Positions 8,476 to 17,060 of a stretch of DNA of 64,000 nucleotides are shown here, in pieces. A program made the translations under genes and the position numbers. The notes below the pieces were generated by a model that saw only the letters and a list, made by a program, of their open reading frames with translations, was not told the DNA's origin and searched no databases. The first letter of the stretch is position 1, and each line of letters begins with the position of its first letter. Source of the stretch: Alphaproteobacteria bacterium (GTDB lineage: Bacteria > Pseudomonadota > Alphaproteobacteria > CACIAM-22H2); the NCBI GenBank assembly GCA_016793165.1, contig JAEULA010000118.1, positions 25,257 through 89,256 of the forward strand, in the 5' to 3' direction.

Positions 8476-9333
8476 TCAATGCGTGACCGGCGAGGCGCCC
8501 CAGATGTAGATCGCGAAGAACAGGAACAGCCACACGACGTCGACGAAGTGCCAGTACCAGGCGGCGGCCTCGAAGCCGAAATGGCGCTCCGGCGTGAAGT
8601 GGTCGTTGAGCGCGCGGAAGAAGCACACGATCAGGAAGATCGTGCCGATGATGACGTGCGCGCCGTGGAAGCCGGTCGCCATGAAGAACACGCCCGGGAA
8701 CACGCCGTCGCTGAACTTGTAAGGCGCATGGCCGTACTCGTAGGCCTGGACGCCGGTGAAGAGCAGGCCGAGCAGGATCGTCAGCGCCAGGCCCCAGACC
8801 AGGCCCTGCTTGTTGCGCTCGATCAGCGCGTGATGGGCCCAGGTCACCGTCGTGCCGCTGGTGAGCAGGATGACGGTGTTGAGGAAGGGCAGCCCCCACG
8901 GGTCGAAGGTGTGGATGTCCGGCGGCGGCCAGTGGCCCGACGGGTGATGCTCGGGGAACAGGCCGTAGTGGAAGAACGCCCAGAACCAGGCGACGAAGAA
9001 CATCACCTCCGAGGCGATGAACAGGAACATGCCGTAGCGCAGCCCGAGCCGGACGACCGGCGTGTGCAGCCCCGGCGTGCGCGCTTCCTTCACGACGTCG
9101 CGCCACCAGCCGGCCATCGTGAACAGCACGAGACCGAGGCCGATCAGGATCTTCCAGGGCCCGAGGGCCTTGAACATCGACTCCAGCCCGGTCCCGAAGA
9201 TCGACGGATGCAGGTAGGCGATCGTGCCGAAGGTCAGCACGAGCACGGCGAAGGAGCCGATGATCGGCCACGCGCTGGGCTCGACGAGATGGTAGGGCGC
9301 CTTCATGCCGGTGCCGTGGCTGGTGCTGGCCAT
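8476..9333 (-). CDS. ctaE: Cytochrome c oxidase subunit III
   Basis: Core subunit III (285 aa) of the aa3-type cytochrome c oxidase, a seven-helix inner-membrane protein that stabilises the proton-pumping complex. Typical segments are visible: the early WPIIGSFAVLVLTFG helix, FIASEVMFFVAWFWAFFH, and the helix after the GFHGAHVIIGT motif. The C-terminus AAAWYWHFVDVVWLFLFF is diagnostic. Located 24 nt after ctaG. Confidence 0.98.
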   Translation of the reverse strand: MASTSHGTGMKAPYHLVEPSAWPIIGSFAVLVLTFGTIAYLHPSIFGTGLESMFKALGPWKILIGLGLVLFTMAGWWRDVVKEARTPGLHTPVVRLGLRYGMFLFIASEVMFFVAWFWAFFHYGLFPEHHPSGHWPPPDIHTFDPWGLPFLNTVILLTSGTTVTWAHHALIERNKQGLVWGLALTILLGLLFTGVQAYEYGHAPYKFSDGVFPGVFFMATGFHGAHVIIGTIFLIVCFFRALNDHFTPERHFGFEAAAWYWHFVDVVWLFLFFAIYIWGASPVTH

Positions 9334-9357
9334 GTTGTCAGTCTCCTTGACCCGAAC

Positions 9358-9960
9358 TCAGTTGATCGGCGCCGGCGCCGCAGGCGCCGCCGCGCTGGTC
9401 CGCGTCGCCGGCCCCTTCGGGGCCGCGTTGGGCGCGCGGAAGAACGTGTAGGAAAGCGTGATCGTGCCGACGTCGCGCATCCTCGGATCGTCGGCGATCG
9501 CCGGATCGACGAAGAACGAGACGGGCATGTCGAGGCTCTCGCCCGCGGCGAGCTCCTGCTCGGTGAAGCAGAAGCAGGCGATCTTCTTGAAGTAGATCGA
9601 CGCCTTGTGCGGCGTGACGTTGTAGGTCGCCGTCCCGACGACCGGCTCTCGACCGACATTCTCGGCGCGATAGAAGGCGAGGCGCTCCTCGCCGACCCGC
9701 AGCGTCACCGAGTTCTCGAGCGGACGGAAGCGCCAGGGCAGGTCGCTGCCGCCGATATCGGCGTTGAATCGCACGGTGATCATCCGCTCGCCCGGCGTGT
9801 CGGGCGCGCGGTCGGCGCGCATCGTCGTGCCGCCGAAGCCGGTGACCGCGCAGATCCACTGGTAGAGCGGCACGGCGGCGAAGGAGAGCCCGACCATCGC
9901 GACCACGATGCCGACCAGCCCCAATGCCAGGCGGCGATTGCCCTTGGCGGCGGTGCTCAT
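9358..9960 (-). CDS. ctaG: Cytochrome c oxidase assembly protein CtaG (Cox11)
   Basis: Membrane-anchored periplasmic copper chaperone (200 aa) that inserts CuB into subunit I. One N-terminal membrane helix (about 11-33) precedes the Cox11 domain. The copper motif is C129-F-C131-F in KKIACFCFTEQ, followed by the conserved MPVSFFVDP. The start overlaps the stop of the preceding 38-aa gene as ATGA. Confidence 0.97.
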   Translation of the reverse strand: MSTAAKGNRRLALGLVGIVVAMVGLSFAAVPLYQWICAVTGFGGTTMRADRAPDTPGERMITVRFNADIGGSDLPWRFRPLENSVTLRVGEERLAFYRAENVGREPVVGTATYNVTPHKASIYFKKIACFCFTEQELAAGESLDMPVSFFVDPAIADDPRMRDVGTITLSYTFFRAPNAAPKGPATRTSAAAPAAPAPIN

Positions 9961-10073
9961 CCGCGCATCCCCATCCGCACGACGGTGATCAGGAAGAACA
10001 GCAGGCAGAAGCCGCCGACGGTCAGCGCGACGGCGACGTTCTTGCTGCGCCGGCGGCGCTCGAACTCGTTCAT
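9957..10073 (-). CDS. Small single-span membrane protein of the oxidase operon (CoxF-like position)
   Basis: A 38-aa protein beginning MNEFERRRRSKN, a basic N-terminus followed by one membrane helix (VAVALTVGGFCLLFFLIT). It lies 14 nt after ctaB and overlaps ctaG by 4 nt. Alphaproteobacterial cox operons often carry a tiny protein (annotated CoxF or hypothetical) at this site. Its position and coupling to the copper chaperone suggest an assembly role, but the sequence alone gives no function. It is short enough for automatic gene calling to miss. Confidence 0.8.
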   Translation of the reverse strand: MNEFERRRRSKNVAVALTVGGFCLLFFLITVVRMGMRG

Positions 10074-10087
10074 CGGGGCCACGGCGG

Positions 10088-11080
10088 TCACGGGATCACC
10101 GCGATCACGCGATCGACCATGATCAGCGCGAAGACGAGGAACAGGTACACGATCGAGTAGCCGAACAGCCGCTTCGCGGCGGTCTCGCCGCGGTCGCGCC
10201 ACACCGCCAGCGCGCCGGCGACGAAGATGAGGCCGAGGACGGATGCCACCACGGCGTAGGCCATGCCCGTGATGCCCAGGACGGTCGGCGCCAGCGCCAG
10301 GGGCGCGAGGATGCACGAATAGACGAGGATCTGGCGTCGCGTCTCGCGCGCGCCCGCGACCACAGGAAGCATGGGCACGCCGGCCTTGGCGTACTCGCCG
10401 GCACGGAACAGCGACAGCGCCCAGAAATGCGGCGGCGTCCACATGAAGACGATCGCGAACAGCGCGATCGAGGCGACGCTCACATCGCCCGTGACGGCGG
10501 CCCAGCCGATCATCGGCGGAAAGGCCCCGGCGGCGCCGCCGATCACGATGTTCTGCGGCGTGCGGCGCTTCAGCCACATCGTGTAGACGAAGACGTAGAA
10601 ACCGATCGACAGCGCCAGCAGCGCGGCCGCGACGTAGTTCACGGCGAGCGCCATCGTCAGCACCGACCCGATGGACAGGACCACGCCGAAGGCCAGCGCC
10701 TCCGACGGATCCATCCGGCCGGCCGGGATGGGGCGATCCTTCGTGCGCGTCATCAGCGCATCGATGTCGCGGTCGTACCACATGTTGATCGCGCCCGCCG
10801 CGCCCGCCGCGACGGCGATGCACAGCACGGCGATCGCCGCGAGCAGCGGATGCAAGCTGCCCGGCGCCGCCACCAGGCCCGCGAAGGCGGTGAAGACGAC
10901 GAGGCTCATGACCCGCGGCTTGAGCAGCGCCACGAAGTCCCCGACCGCCGCCTCGCCGACACGCCCATGCCCGACACGCCCATGCCCGACACGTCCATGC
11001 CCCGCACGCCCATGGCCGACGCGCGAGCCGTCGGCCGGCCGCGCCGGCATGGCGTCGAAGGCGATGTCGCCATCAACCAT
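10088..11080 (-). CDS. ctaB: Protoheme IX farnesyltransferase (heme O synthase)
   Basis: Polytopic UbiA-family prenyltransferase (330 aa) that farnesylates heme b to heme O, the precursor of heme a. The prenyl-diphosphate motif is N99-M-W-Y-D103-R-D105-I-D107, followed by TRTKDRPIP. The second Asp-rich region expected in the family could not be assigned with confidence. The N-terminus carries an extra segment, residues 21-40, made of four five-residue units of type VGHGR encoded by a 15-bp tandem repeat. The start at 11080 has GGGAG about 10 nt upstream; ctaD ends 42 nt upstream. Confidence 0.96.
   Translation of the reverse strand: MVDGDIAFDAMPARPADGSRVGHGRAGHGRVGHGRVGHGRVGEAAVGDFVALLKPRVMSLVVFTAFAGLVAAPGSLHPLLAAIAVLCIAVAAGAAGAINMWYDRDIDALMTRTKDRPIPAGRMDPSEALAFGVVLSIGSVLTMALAVNYVAAALLALSIGFYVFVYTMWLKRRTPQNIVIGGAAGAFPPMIGWAAVTGDVSVASIALFAIVFMWTPPHFWALSLFRAGEYAKAGVPMLPVVAGARETRRQILVYSCILAPLALAPTVLGITGMAYAVVASVLGLIFVAGALAVWRDRGETAAKRLFGYSIVYLFLVFALIMVDRVIAVIP
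10956..11015. repeat. Four tandem 15-bp units inside ctaB
   Basis: Units at 10956-10970 and 10971-10985 are identical (CCGACACGCCCATGC); 10986-11000 differs at one base and 11001-11015 at three. The period is a multiple of three, so length change keeps ctaB in frame. On the coding (-) strand each unit gives a five-residue VGHGR-like block. This is a candidate site of slipped-strand length variation in the cytoplasmic N-terminus of CtaB. Confidence 0.92.
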
Positions 11081-11122
11081 TCGCTCGGGCTCCCTGGACC
11101 GCGAAGCGGGCTGCCGCGCGCC

Positions 11123-12745
11123 TCAGTGCTTGGCCTCGGCGGTGAACTTCGGAAGCTCCTCGAAGGTATGGAACGGCGCCGGCGAGGCGACGGTCCACTC
11201 GAGGGTAGGCTCCTTCTGGTGATACGGGTCGGCCTCGGTGACGACCTTGCCCGAACGCATCGCCTTGATCGTCATGACGACGAAGAAGATCGTCGAGGCG
11301 AAGGCGATGTACGAGCCCCAGGACGACACGAGGTTCCAGCCGTGGAACGCATCGGGATAGTCCGGGTAGCGGCGCGGCATGCCCTGCAGCCCGAGGAAGT
11401 GCTGCGGGAAGAAGGTCAGGTTGACGCCGACGAAGGTCGTCCAGAAGTGGAACTTGCCCGCCCACTCCGGATACTCGCGGCCGGTCATCTTGGGGAACCA
11501 GTAGTAGACCCCACAGAAGATTCCGAACACGGCGCCGAGCGAGAGCACATAGTGGAAGTGCGCCACGACGTAATAGGTGTTGTGGAGCGCGATATCGGCT
11601 CCTGCGTTCGACAGCACGACGCCGGTGACGCCGCCGACCGTGAACAGGAAGATGAAGCCGATCGCCCAGATCATCGGCACCTTGAACTCGATCGACCCGC
11701 CCCACATCGTCGCGATCCAGGAGAAGATCTTCACGCCGGTCGGCACTGCGATCACCATCGTCGCAGCGACGAAGTAGGCGCGCGTGTCGACGTCGAGGCC
11801 GACCGTGTACATGTGGTGCGCCCAGACGACGAAGCCGACGAAGCCGATCGCCGTCATCGCGTAGGCCATGCCGAGATAGCCGAAGATCGGCTTCCTCGAG
11901 AAGGTCGACACGACGTGGCTGATGATCCCGAAGGCCGGCAGGATCATGATGTAGACCTCGGGATGCCCGAAGAACCAGAACAGGTGCAGGAACAGGATCG
12001 GATCTCCGCCGCCGGCCGGGTTGAAGAAGTTGGTGCCGAAATTGCGGTCGGTGAGCAGCATCGTGATCGCGCCGGCGAGCACCGGAAGCGACAGCACGAG
12101 CAGGAAGGCGGTGATCAGCATCGCCCAGAGGAAGAGCGGCATGCGATGGATCGTCATGCCGGGCGTGCGCATGTTGAAGATCGTGGTGATGAAGTTGATC
12201 GAGCCCATGATCGACGAGGCGCCCGCGACGTGCAGCGACAGGATCGCCATGTCCATCGCCGGCCCGGGATGCTGGCCGGGGCCAGAGCCGGAAAGCGGCA
12301 CGTAGACCGTCCAGCCGGTGCCGGCGCCGCCGCCGAGGACGGCCGAGCCGATCAGCAGCAGGAAGGCGACGGGCAGCAGCCAGAAGCTGATGTTGTTCAT
12401 GCGCGGGAACGCCATGTCGGGCGCGCCGCACATCATCGGGATGAACCAGTTGCCGAACCCGCCGATCAGCGCGGGCATGACCACGAAGAACACCATGATC
12501 AGGCCATGGGCCGTGATCACCATGTTCCACTGGTGACCGTCGGCGAACCACTGCATGCCCGGATTGTGCAGCTCGAGGCGCATCCAGACGGAGAACAGGC
12601 CGCCGATGATGCCGGCGATCACCGAGAACACGAGGTACATCGTGCCGATGTCCTTGTGGTTCGTCGAATAGGCCCAGCGCTGCCATCCGGCCGGATGGTG
12701 GGCGTGGTGGTCGTCGTGATGCGCGTGAGCGGCGGTGTCGGCCAT
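11123..12745 (-). CDS. ctaD: Cytochrome c oxidase subunit I
   Basis: Catalytic subunit (540 aa) carrying heme a and the heme a3-CuB centre. The CuB site region reads WFFGHPEVYIMILPAFG, including the His-Tyr pair that is cross-linked in this family, and the heme-ligand helix reads YYVVAHFHYVLSLGAVFG. D-channel and K-channel regions look normal. The N-terminus is His-rich (seven His within residues 7-17). ctaC lies 65 nt upstream. Confidence 0.98.
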   Translation of the reverse strand: MADTAAHAHHDDHHAHHPAGWQRWAYSTNHKDIGTMYLVFSVIAGIIGGLFSVWMRLELHNPGMQWFADGHQWNMVITAHGLIMVFFVVMPALIGGFGNWFIPMMCGAPDMAFPRMNNISFWLLPVAFLLLIGSAVLGGGAGTGWTVYVPLSGSGPGQHPGPAMDMAILSLHVAGASSIMGSINFITTIFNMRTPGMTIHRMPLFLWAMLITAFLLVLSLPVLAGAITMLLTDRNFGTNFFNPAGGGDPILFLHLFWFFGHPEVYIMILPAFGIISHVVSTFSRKPIFGYLGMAYAMTAIGFVGFVVWAHHMYTVGLDVDTRAYFVAATMVIAVPTGVKIFSWIATMWGGSIEFKVPMIWAIGFIFLFTVGGVTGVVLSNAGADIALHNTYYVVAHFHYVLSLGAVFGIFCGVYYWFPKMTGREYPEWAGKFHFWTTFVGVNLTFFPQHFLGLQGMPRRYPDYPDAFHGWNLVSSWGSYIAFASTIFFVVMTIKAMRSGKVVTEADPYHQKEPTLEWTVASPAPFHTFEELPKFTAEAKH

Positions 12746-12810
12746 GGTGATCTTCCTTCAGGAGGTCGCGCGGCGGCGCGGTCCGGATGTTGAACGGGTC
12801 GCGGTGGTCG

Positions 12811-13650
12811 TCACTTCACCGGTGCGGCGGCGACCGCCACCGGGACCGGCTGGTCGGCGGCGAACTTCTTCTTCGCCTGCTCGACCCACTGCTGGAACTT
12901 CTCCTTCGACACCGCTTCGATGTTGATCGGCATGAAGGCGTGGTCCTTGCCGCAGATCTGGTTGCACTGGCCGTAGAAGATCCCTTCCTTCTCGACCTGG
13001 AACCACGTCTCGTTCAGGCGGCCGGGCACCGAGTAGATCTGCACGCCGAGCGACGGAATGAAGAACGAGTGCATCACGTCGGCGCCGCCGACCAGCACGC
13101 GCACCGTGGCGCCCACCGGAACGACCAGCCTGTTGTCGACCTCGAGCAGGCGCGGCGTGCCGGCCGGATTGCCCGCGGCGTCGCGCACGATGTAGCTGTC
13201 GAACTGGAAGCCGCCGTGGTCGGGATACTCGTAGTTCCAGTACCACTGCCGCCCCGTGACCTTGACCGTCATCTCCGGGTTGACCGCGCGGTCCTGCTTG
13301 TAGAGCAGCCGGAAGCTCGGGATCGCGATCACGACCAGGATCACGATCGGGATCGCCGTCCACAGCACCTCGATCAGGGTGTTGTGCGCGGTGCGCGTCG
13401 GGTTCGGGTTCGCCTTGGCGTTGAACTTGACCATCACGATCACGAGCAGCGCCAGGACGAAGACCACGATCACCGAGATGATCGGCAGCAGCAGGCCGTC
13501 GTGGAACATGGCGATGCCGTGCTTGATCGGCGACGCCCCTTCCTGGAGCCCCAGGCCCCAGGGGCCGGGCTGCCCCAGCTGCGCGAACGCGGCATGGAGC
13601 GGAGCGATCGCCGAAAGGGCGAGCGCGGCAGCGCGAGTCATCCAACGCAT
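12811..13650 (-). CDS. ctaC: Cytochrome c oxidase subunit II
   Basis: Subunit II (279 aa), which takes electrons from cytochrome c at the CuA site. A cleavable signal peptide (to about residue 23, LHAAFA) precedes two membrane helices (about 51-73 and 92-113) and a periplasmic cupredoxin domain. CuA ligands are H194, C229, C233, H237 and M240 (DVMHSFF, CNQICGKDHAFMP), with WYWNYEYPD as the Trp-rich electron-entry loop. First gene of the oxidase operon; its promoter should lie in 13651-14096. Confidence 0.98.
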   Translation of the reverse strand: MRWMTRAAALALSAIAPLHAAFAQLGQPGPWGLGLQEGASPIKHGIAMFHDGLLLPIISVIVVFVLALLVIVMVKFNAKANPNPTRTAHNTLIEVLWTAIPIVILVVIAIPSFRLLYKQDRAVNPEMTVKVTGRQWYWNYEYPDHGGFQFDSYIVRDAAGNPAGTPRLLEVDNRLVVPVGATVRVLVGGADVMHSFFIPSLGVQIYSVPGRLNETWFQVEKEGIFYGQCNQICGKDHAFMPINIEAVSKEKFQQWVEQAKKKFAADQPVPVAVAAAPVK

Positions 13651-14096
13651 GGGTCCTGGTCCGTCTTGTCGTTCACTGGAATTTCATTCACTGGACTGGC
13701 GTTCAGTGGGCCGGCGCGAGGCCGCCCCGAAACGAGGCGCCCGCCGCGTCATTCTTCGCCGAACCGCTGGAAAGCCGGCGCCGCCGATCGCGGGCCGAAG
13801 CATTCTCCAGCGCGATCATTGCGTTAGCTTCCGGCACCCCGGAGACGAAACGCTGCGGAAGCTACACCAGCGCCGATCGGATTCTCAACGGACTAAAACC
13901 CGGACGGGGCCCGAGTTTCGCCTCGAGGCGTTCGGCCCTTGCGATCGGCGCGCGACCCCGCGACGGTTTGTCGCAAGCACGCCCGCGACGGCCGCCGGCC
14001 GTGGCCGTGATCGAGCGACTCCCCCTCCATGACGGCCGCCGGCGGACTAGCTAAACATCGGTTCCGCGAATCGTCCTCCGCCCAAAGGTCCCCTCG
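13651..14096. promoter_or_regulatory. Divergent upstream region of ctaC and tldD (446 nt)
   Basis: No gene is supported here; open frames across it lack ribosome sites and overlap tldD. It must contain promoters for the oxidase operon (leftward) and tldD (rightward), but I cannot assign -35/-10 boxes. Close to ctaC, a 9-nt word repeats at exact 15-nt spacing: GTTCACTGG at 13671, ATTCACTGG at 13686 and GTTCAGTGG at 13701. It could be a regulator-binding array or a decayed tandem duplication. Confidence 0.55.
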
Positions 14097-15530
14097 ATGA
14101 ACGCCCTGTCCCAGACCGACGACATCTTCTTCAATCGCGCCGGCCTCGACCGTGCCGCGACCGAGGCGCAGGTGAACGAGGTGCTGGGCGGCGCCGACGA
14201 CGGGGAGCTCTTCCTCGAATACCGCCAGTCCGAGGCTTTGTCCTTCGACGACGGCCGCCTGAAGAGTGCCGCCTTCGACACCAGCCAGGGCTTCGGCCTG
14301 CGCACCGTGGCCGGCGATGCGATCGGCTACGCGCATTCGAACGAGCTGTCGCGCGAAGCGATCGCGCGGGCCGCGGCCACGGTCCGGGCGGTCAAGTCGG
14401 GCCACAGCGGCGCGGCAGCGCCGGCCCCGGTCGGCACCAATCGTCACCTTTATGCCGACCTCAACCCGCTCGGGCTGATGCCCTTCGAGGCCAAGCTGAA
14501 GCTGCTCGCGGACATCGACGCCTATGCCCGCGCCAAGGATGGCCGGGTGCGGCAGGTCATGGCGAGCCTAACCGGCGAGTGGCAGGCGGTGCAGATCCTG
14601 CGCGCCGGCGGCCAGCGCCTCGCCGACATCCGCCCGCTGGTGCGCATGAACGTCTCGGTCGTCGTCGGCGAGGGCGACCGGCAGGAAAGCGGCAGCTTCG
14701 GCACCGGCGGCCGGTTCGCCTACGAGCGCGTGATCGCGCCCGAGCGCTGGCGCGAGGCGGTCGACGAGGCCTTGCGCCAGGCCCTGGTCAATCTCGGGTC
14801 GGTTCCCGCCCCCGCCGGCGAGATGGCGGTCGTGCTGGGGCCGGGCTGGCCCGGCATCCTGCTCCACGAGGCGATCGGCCACGGCCTCGAAGGCGACTTC
14901 AACCGCAAGAAGACCTCGGCCTTTGCCGGGCTGATGGGGCAGATGGTCGCCGCGCCCGGGGTCACGGTGGTGGACGACGGCACGATCGCCGACCGCCGCG
15001 GCTCGCTGAGCATCGACGACGAGGGCACGCCGACCTCGCGCACCGTCCTGATCGAGGACGGACGGCTGGTCGGCTTCATGCAGGATCGCCAGAACGCGCG
15101 CCTCATGGGCATGGCCCCCACCGGCAACGGGCGGCGCCAGAGCTTCGCCCATCACCCGATGCCGCGCATGACCAACACGATCATGCTGCCGGGCAGCCGG
15201 TCCAAGGACGAGATCATCCGCGGCGTTAAGCGCGGCCTCTACGCGGTGAACTTCGGCGGCGGCCAGGTCGACATCACCTCGGGCAAGTTCGTGTTCTCGG
15301 CCTCGGAGGCCTATCTGATCGAGGACGGGCGCATCGGCCCGGCGGTGAAGGGTGCCATGCTGATCGGCAACGGCCCCGACGCGCTCACCAAGGTGCGCAT
15401 GATCGGCGACGACACTTCTCTCGATCCCGGCGTCGGCACCTGCGGCAAGGACGGCCAGGGCGTGCCGGTGGGAGTCGGACAACCGACTCTTCTGCTCGAC
15501 AATCTCACCGTCGGCGGCACCGGCGGCTGA
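14097..15530 (+). CDS. tldD: Metalloprotease TldD
   Basis: TldD subunit (477 aa) of the TldD/TldE zinc protease, which degrades unfolded peptides and matures some ribosomal peptides (microcin B17, CcdA in E. coli). The zinc motif is HEAIGH at 257-262, continuing GLEGDFNRKKTSAF, and the late Cys in VGTCGKDGQGVPVG is the expected third ligand. No TldE/PmbA gene is in the window. Divergent pairing of tldD with ctaC is a recurring alphaproteobacterial arrangement. Confidence 0.97.
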   Translation: MNALSQTDDIFFNRAGLDRAATEAQVNEVLGGADDGELFLEYRQSEALSFDDGRLKSAAFDTSQGFGLRTVAGDAIGYAHSNELSREAIARAAATVRAVKSGHSGAAAPAPVGTNRHLYADLNPLGLMPFEAKLKLLADIDAYARAKDGRVRQVMASLTGEWQAVQILRAGGQRLADIRPLVRMNVSVVVGEGDRQESGSFGTGGRFAYERVIAPERWREAVDEALRQALVNLGSVPAPAGEMAVVLGPGWPGILLHEAIGHGLEGDFNRKKTSAFAGLMGQMVAAPGVTVVDDGTIADRRGSLSIDDEGTPTSRTVLIEDGRLVGFMQDRQNARLMGMAPTGNGRRQSFAHHPMPRMTNTIMLPGSRSKDEIIRGVKRGLYAVNFGGGQVDITSGKFVFSASEAYLIEDGRIGPAVKGAMLIGNGPDALTKVRMIGDDTSLDPGVGTCGKDGQGVPVGVGQPTLLLDNLTVGGTGG

Positions 15531-15678
15531 AGCCCGCCGCAGCCCGTCCGGACCGGGCGGGCGACCCAATTGGACGGTTGCGCGCACCGCGCCGGGCGTT
15601 CGATCCTGCGTGCCCGGCGACGATCGGAGTCCGGTCGCCGCCGCCGCCGTCCGTGATCCCGCCCCATCCACGAAGGCC

Positions 15679-17034
15679 ATGCGCGTAGTCCCGGCCCTGC
15701 CGATCCTGGCGACACTGACCCTGGGGAACATCGTCCTCACGGCTTGCGTGCCCGAGGCCGGCCAGGTCTCGCCGCCCGTGATCGGGGGGCAGGCGGCCGC
15801 GGCGCCGGTGATCTCGGTGGTGCAGCGCGCGGCGCAGGAAGCGAACCGGGCGCGCGAGCGCGCGCAGAAGGCGCAGGAAGTCGCCGCGGCCGCGCAGGCC
15901 GTCGCCAAGCAGGCGACCGCCGAGGGCGACGGCCCCCGCTTCGTCGTCGCGCAGCGCGGCCAGACCAAATTCAGCGGCGAGCGCGCCGACGGCCAGAAGA
16001 CGGTGCGCGGCGTCGACGTCTACGGCGACGGCAGCCGCTACGAGGGCGAATTCATCGGCGCCACGCGCAACGGGCTGGGCGTCTACACCTACAAGGACGG
16101 CAGCCGGTATGCCGGCGAGTGGCGCGAGGGCCGCCGCAGCGGCGTCGGCGTGTGGTCGAAGGACGGCGCCTCGCCGCGCTACGACGGCGAGTGGCAGACC
16201 AGCCAGCGCAACGGCTACGGCGTCGATGTCGACGCCCAGGGCGGCCAGTATTTCGGCGAATTCCGCGGCGATCGCCGCCACGGCCTCGGCGCCCTGGCGG
16301 ACGCGCAGGGCAAGGTCGTCACCGCCGGGACCTGGGAGACCGGGCGCCAGACCGCCGCGCTCCCGTCGAACCAGGGCGCGAGCCAGGCCCCGGCGGCGCA
16401 GCGCGTGAGCTTCGGCACCGGTTTCCACGTCACCGCCCAGGGCGCAATCCTGACCAACGAACACGTCGTGAAGGGCTGCACGCAGATCGGCGTGCGCCAG
16501 GATGACGGCAGCTTCGTCGTCGCGAGTTTCCTGCGCAGCGACTCGGCCGTCGATCTGGCGTTGATCGAGACGCCCCGGCCCGCCCCCGCCGTCGCCACGT
16601 TCCGCGATTCCGGCGACGCGCGCGAGGGCGAGGAGATCGTCGTCTACGGCTATCCGTTCGGCGGACAGGTGTCGCCGAGCGGCACCGTCACCTCCGGCAT
16701 CGTCAGCTCGCTCTACGGGCTTGGCGGCGCCAAGCATCAGCTGCAGATCTCCGCGCCGGTCCAGACCGGCAACAGCGGCGGGCCGCTGCTCGATCGCCAG
16801 GGCCAGATCGTCGGCATCGTGGTCAGCAAGCTCAACGCCCTGGCCGTCGCGCGGGTGACGGGCGACGTGCCGCAGAACGTGAACTTCGCGGTCAAGGCCG
16901 GCCCGGCCGTCGCGCTGATGCAGGCGGCCGGCCTGACGCCGGTGCGTCCGGCGGCGCGCGGCGGCGAGAAGCGCATCGTCGACATCGCCGACGCGGCCAA
17001 GCGGTTCACCGTCCTGATCCGCTGCCAACGCTGA
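15679..17034 (+). CDS. MORN-repeat trypsin-like serine protease lipoprotein
   Basis: A 451-aa lipoprotein (lipobox LTAC, Cys23). Order: an Ala/Glu/Arg-rich, probably coiled segment (about 48-83); about four MORN repeats (about 121-213, units such as YEGEFIGATRNGLGVYTY); then a DegP/HtrA-like protease domain with H262 (TNEHVVKG), D292 (SAVDLALIE) and S366 (GNSGGPL), a complete triad. No PDZ domain follows. The ATG at 15679 is chosen because it gives the lipoprotein signal; an in-frame GTG at 15610 would bury it. It probably cleaves envelope proteins, with the MORN part binding membrane or a partner; that role is inferred. Confidence 0.88.
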   Translation: MRVVPALPILATLTLGNIVLTACVPEAGQVSPPVIGGQAAAAPVISVVQRAAQEANRARERAQKAQEVAAAAQAVAKQATAEGDGPRFVVAQRGQTKFSGERADGQKTVRGVDVYGDGSRYEGEFIGATRNGLGVYTYKDGSRYAGEWREGRRSGVGVWSKDGASPRYDGEWQTSQRNGYGVDVDAQGGQYFGEFRGDRRHGLGALADAQGKVVTAGTWETGRQTAALPSNQGASQAPAAQRVSFGTGFHVTAQGAILTNEHVVKGCTQIGVRQDDGSFVVASFLRSDSAVDLALIETPRPAPAVATFRDSGDAREGEEIVVYGYPFGGQVSPSGTVTSGIVSSLYGLGGAKHQLQISAPVQTGNSGGPLLDRQGQIVGIVVSKLNALAVARVTGDVPQNVNFAVKAGPAVALMQAAGLTPVRPAARGGEKRIVDIADAAKRFTVLIRCQR

Positions 17035-17035
17035 G

Positions 17036-17055
17036 CGCGCGCCTTCCGGCGCGCG
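17036..17055. terminator. Hairpin between convergent genes (bidirectional terminator candidate)
   Basis: Perfect 8-bp stem CGCGCGCC / GGCGCGCG with TTCC loop in the 26-nt gap between the stops of the MORN-protease gene (17034) and the leftward gene (17061). It has no T-tract, so intrinsic termination would be atypical; a Rho-linked or RNA-protecting stem is equally possible. Confidence 0.4.
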
Positions 17056-17060
17056 GCGGT

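Noticed and set aside
7645..10122. Very long rightward open frame across the oxidase assembly genes
   Set aside because: Arg/His/Asp-rich shadow of the leftward genes; no ribosome site and no domain.
10427..12793. Rightward open frame of nearly 800 codons opposite ctaD and ctaB
   Set aside because: Composition is that of a complementary-strand shadow; ctaD and ctaB are certain.
13893..14447. Leftward open frame between ctaC and tldD
   Set aside because: More than half lies inside tldD on the other strand; low-complexity shadow composition.
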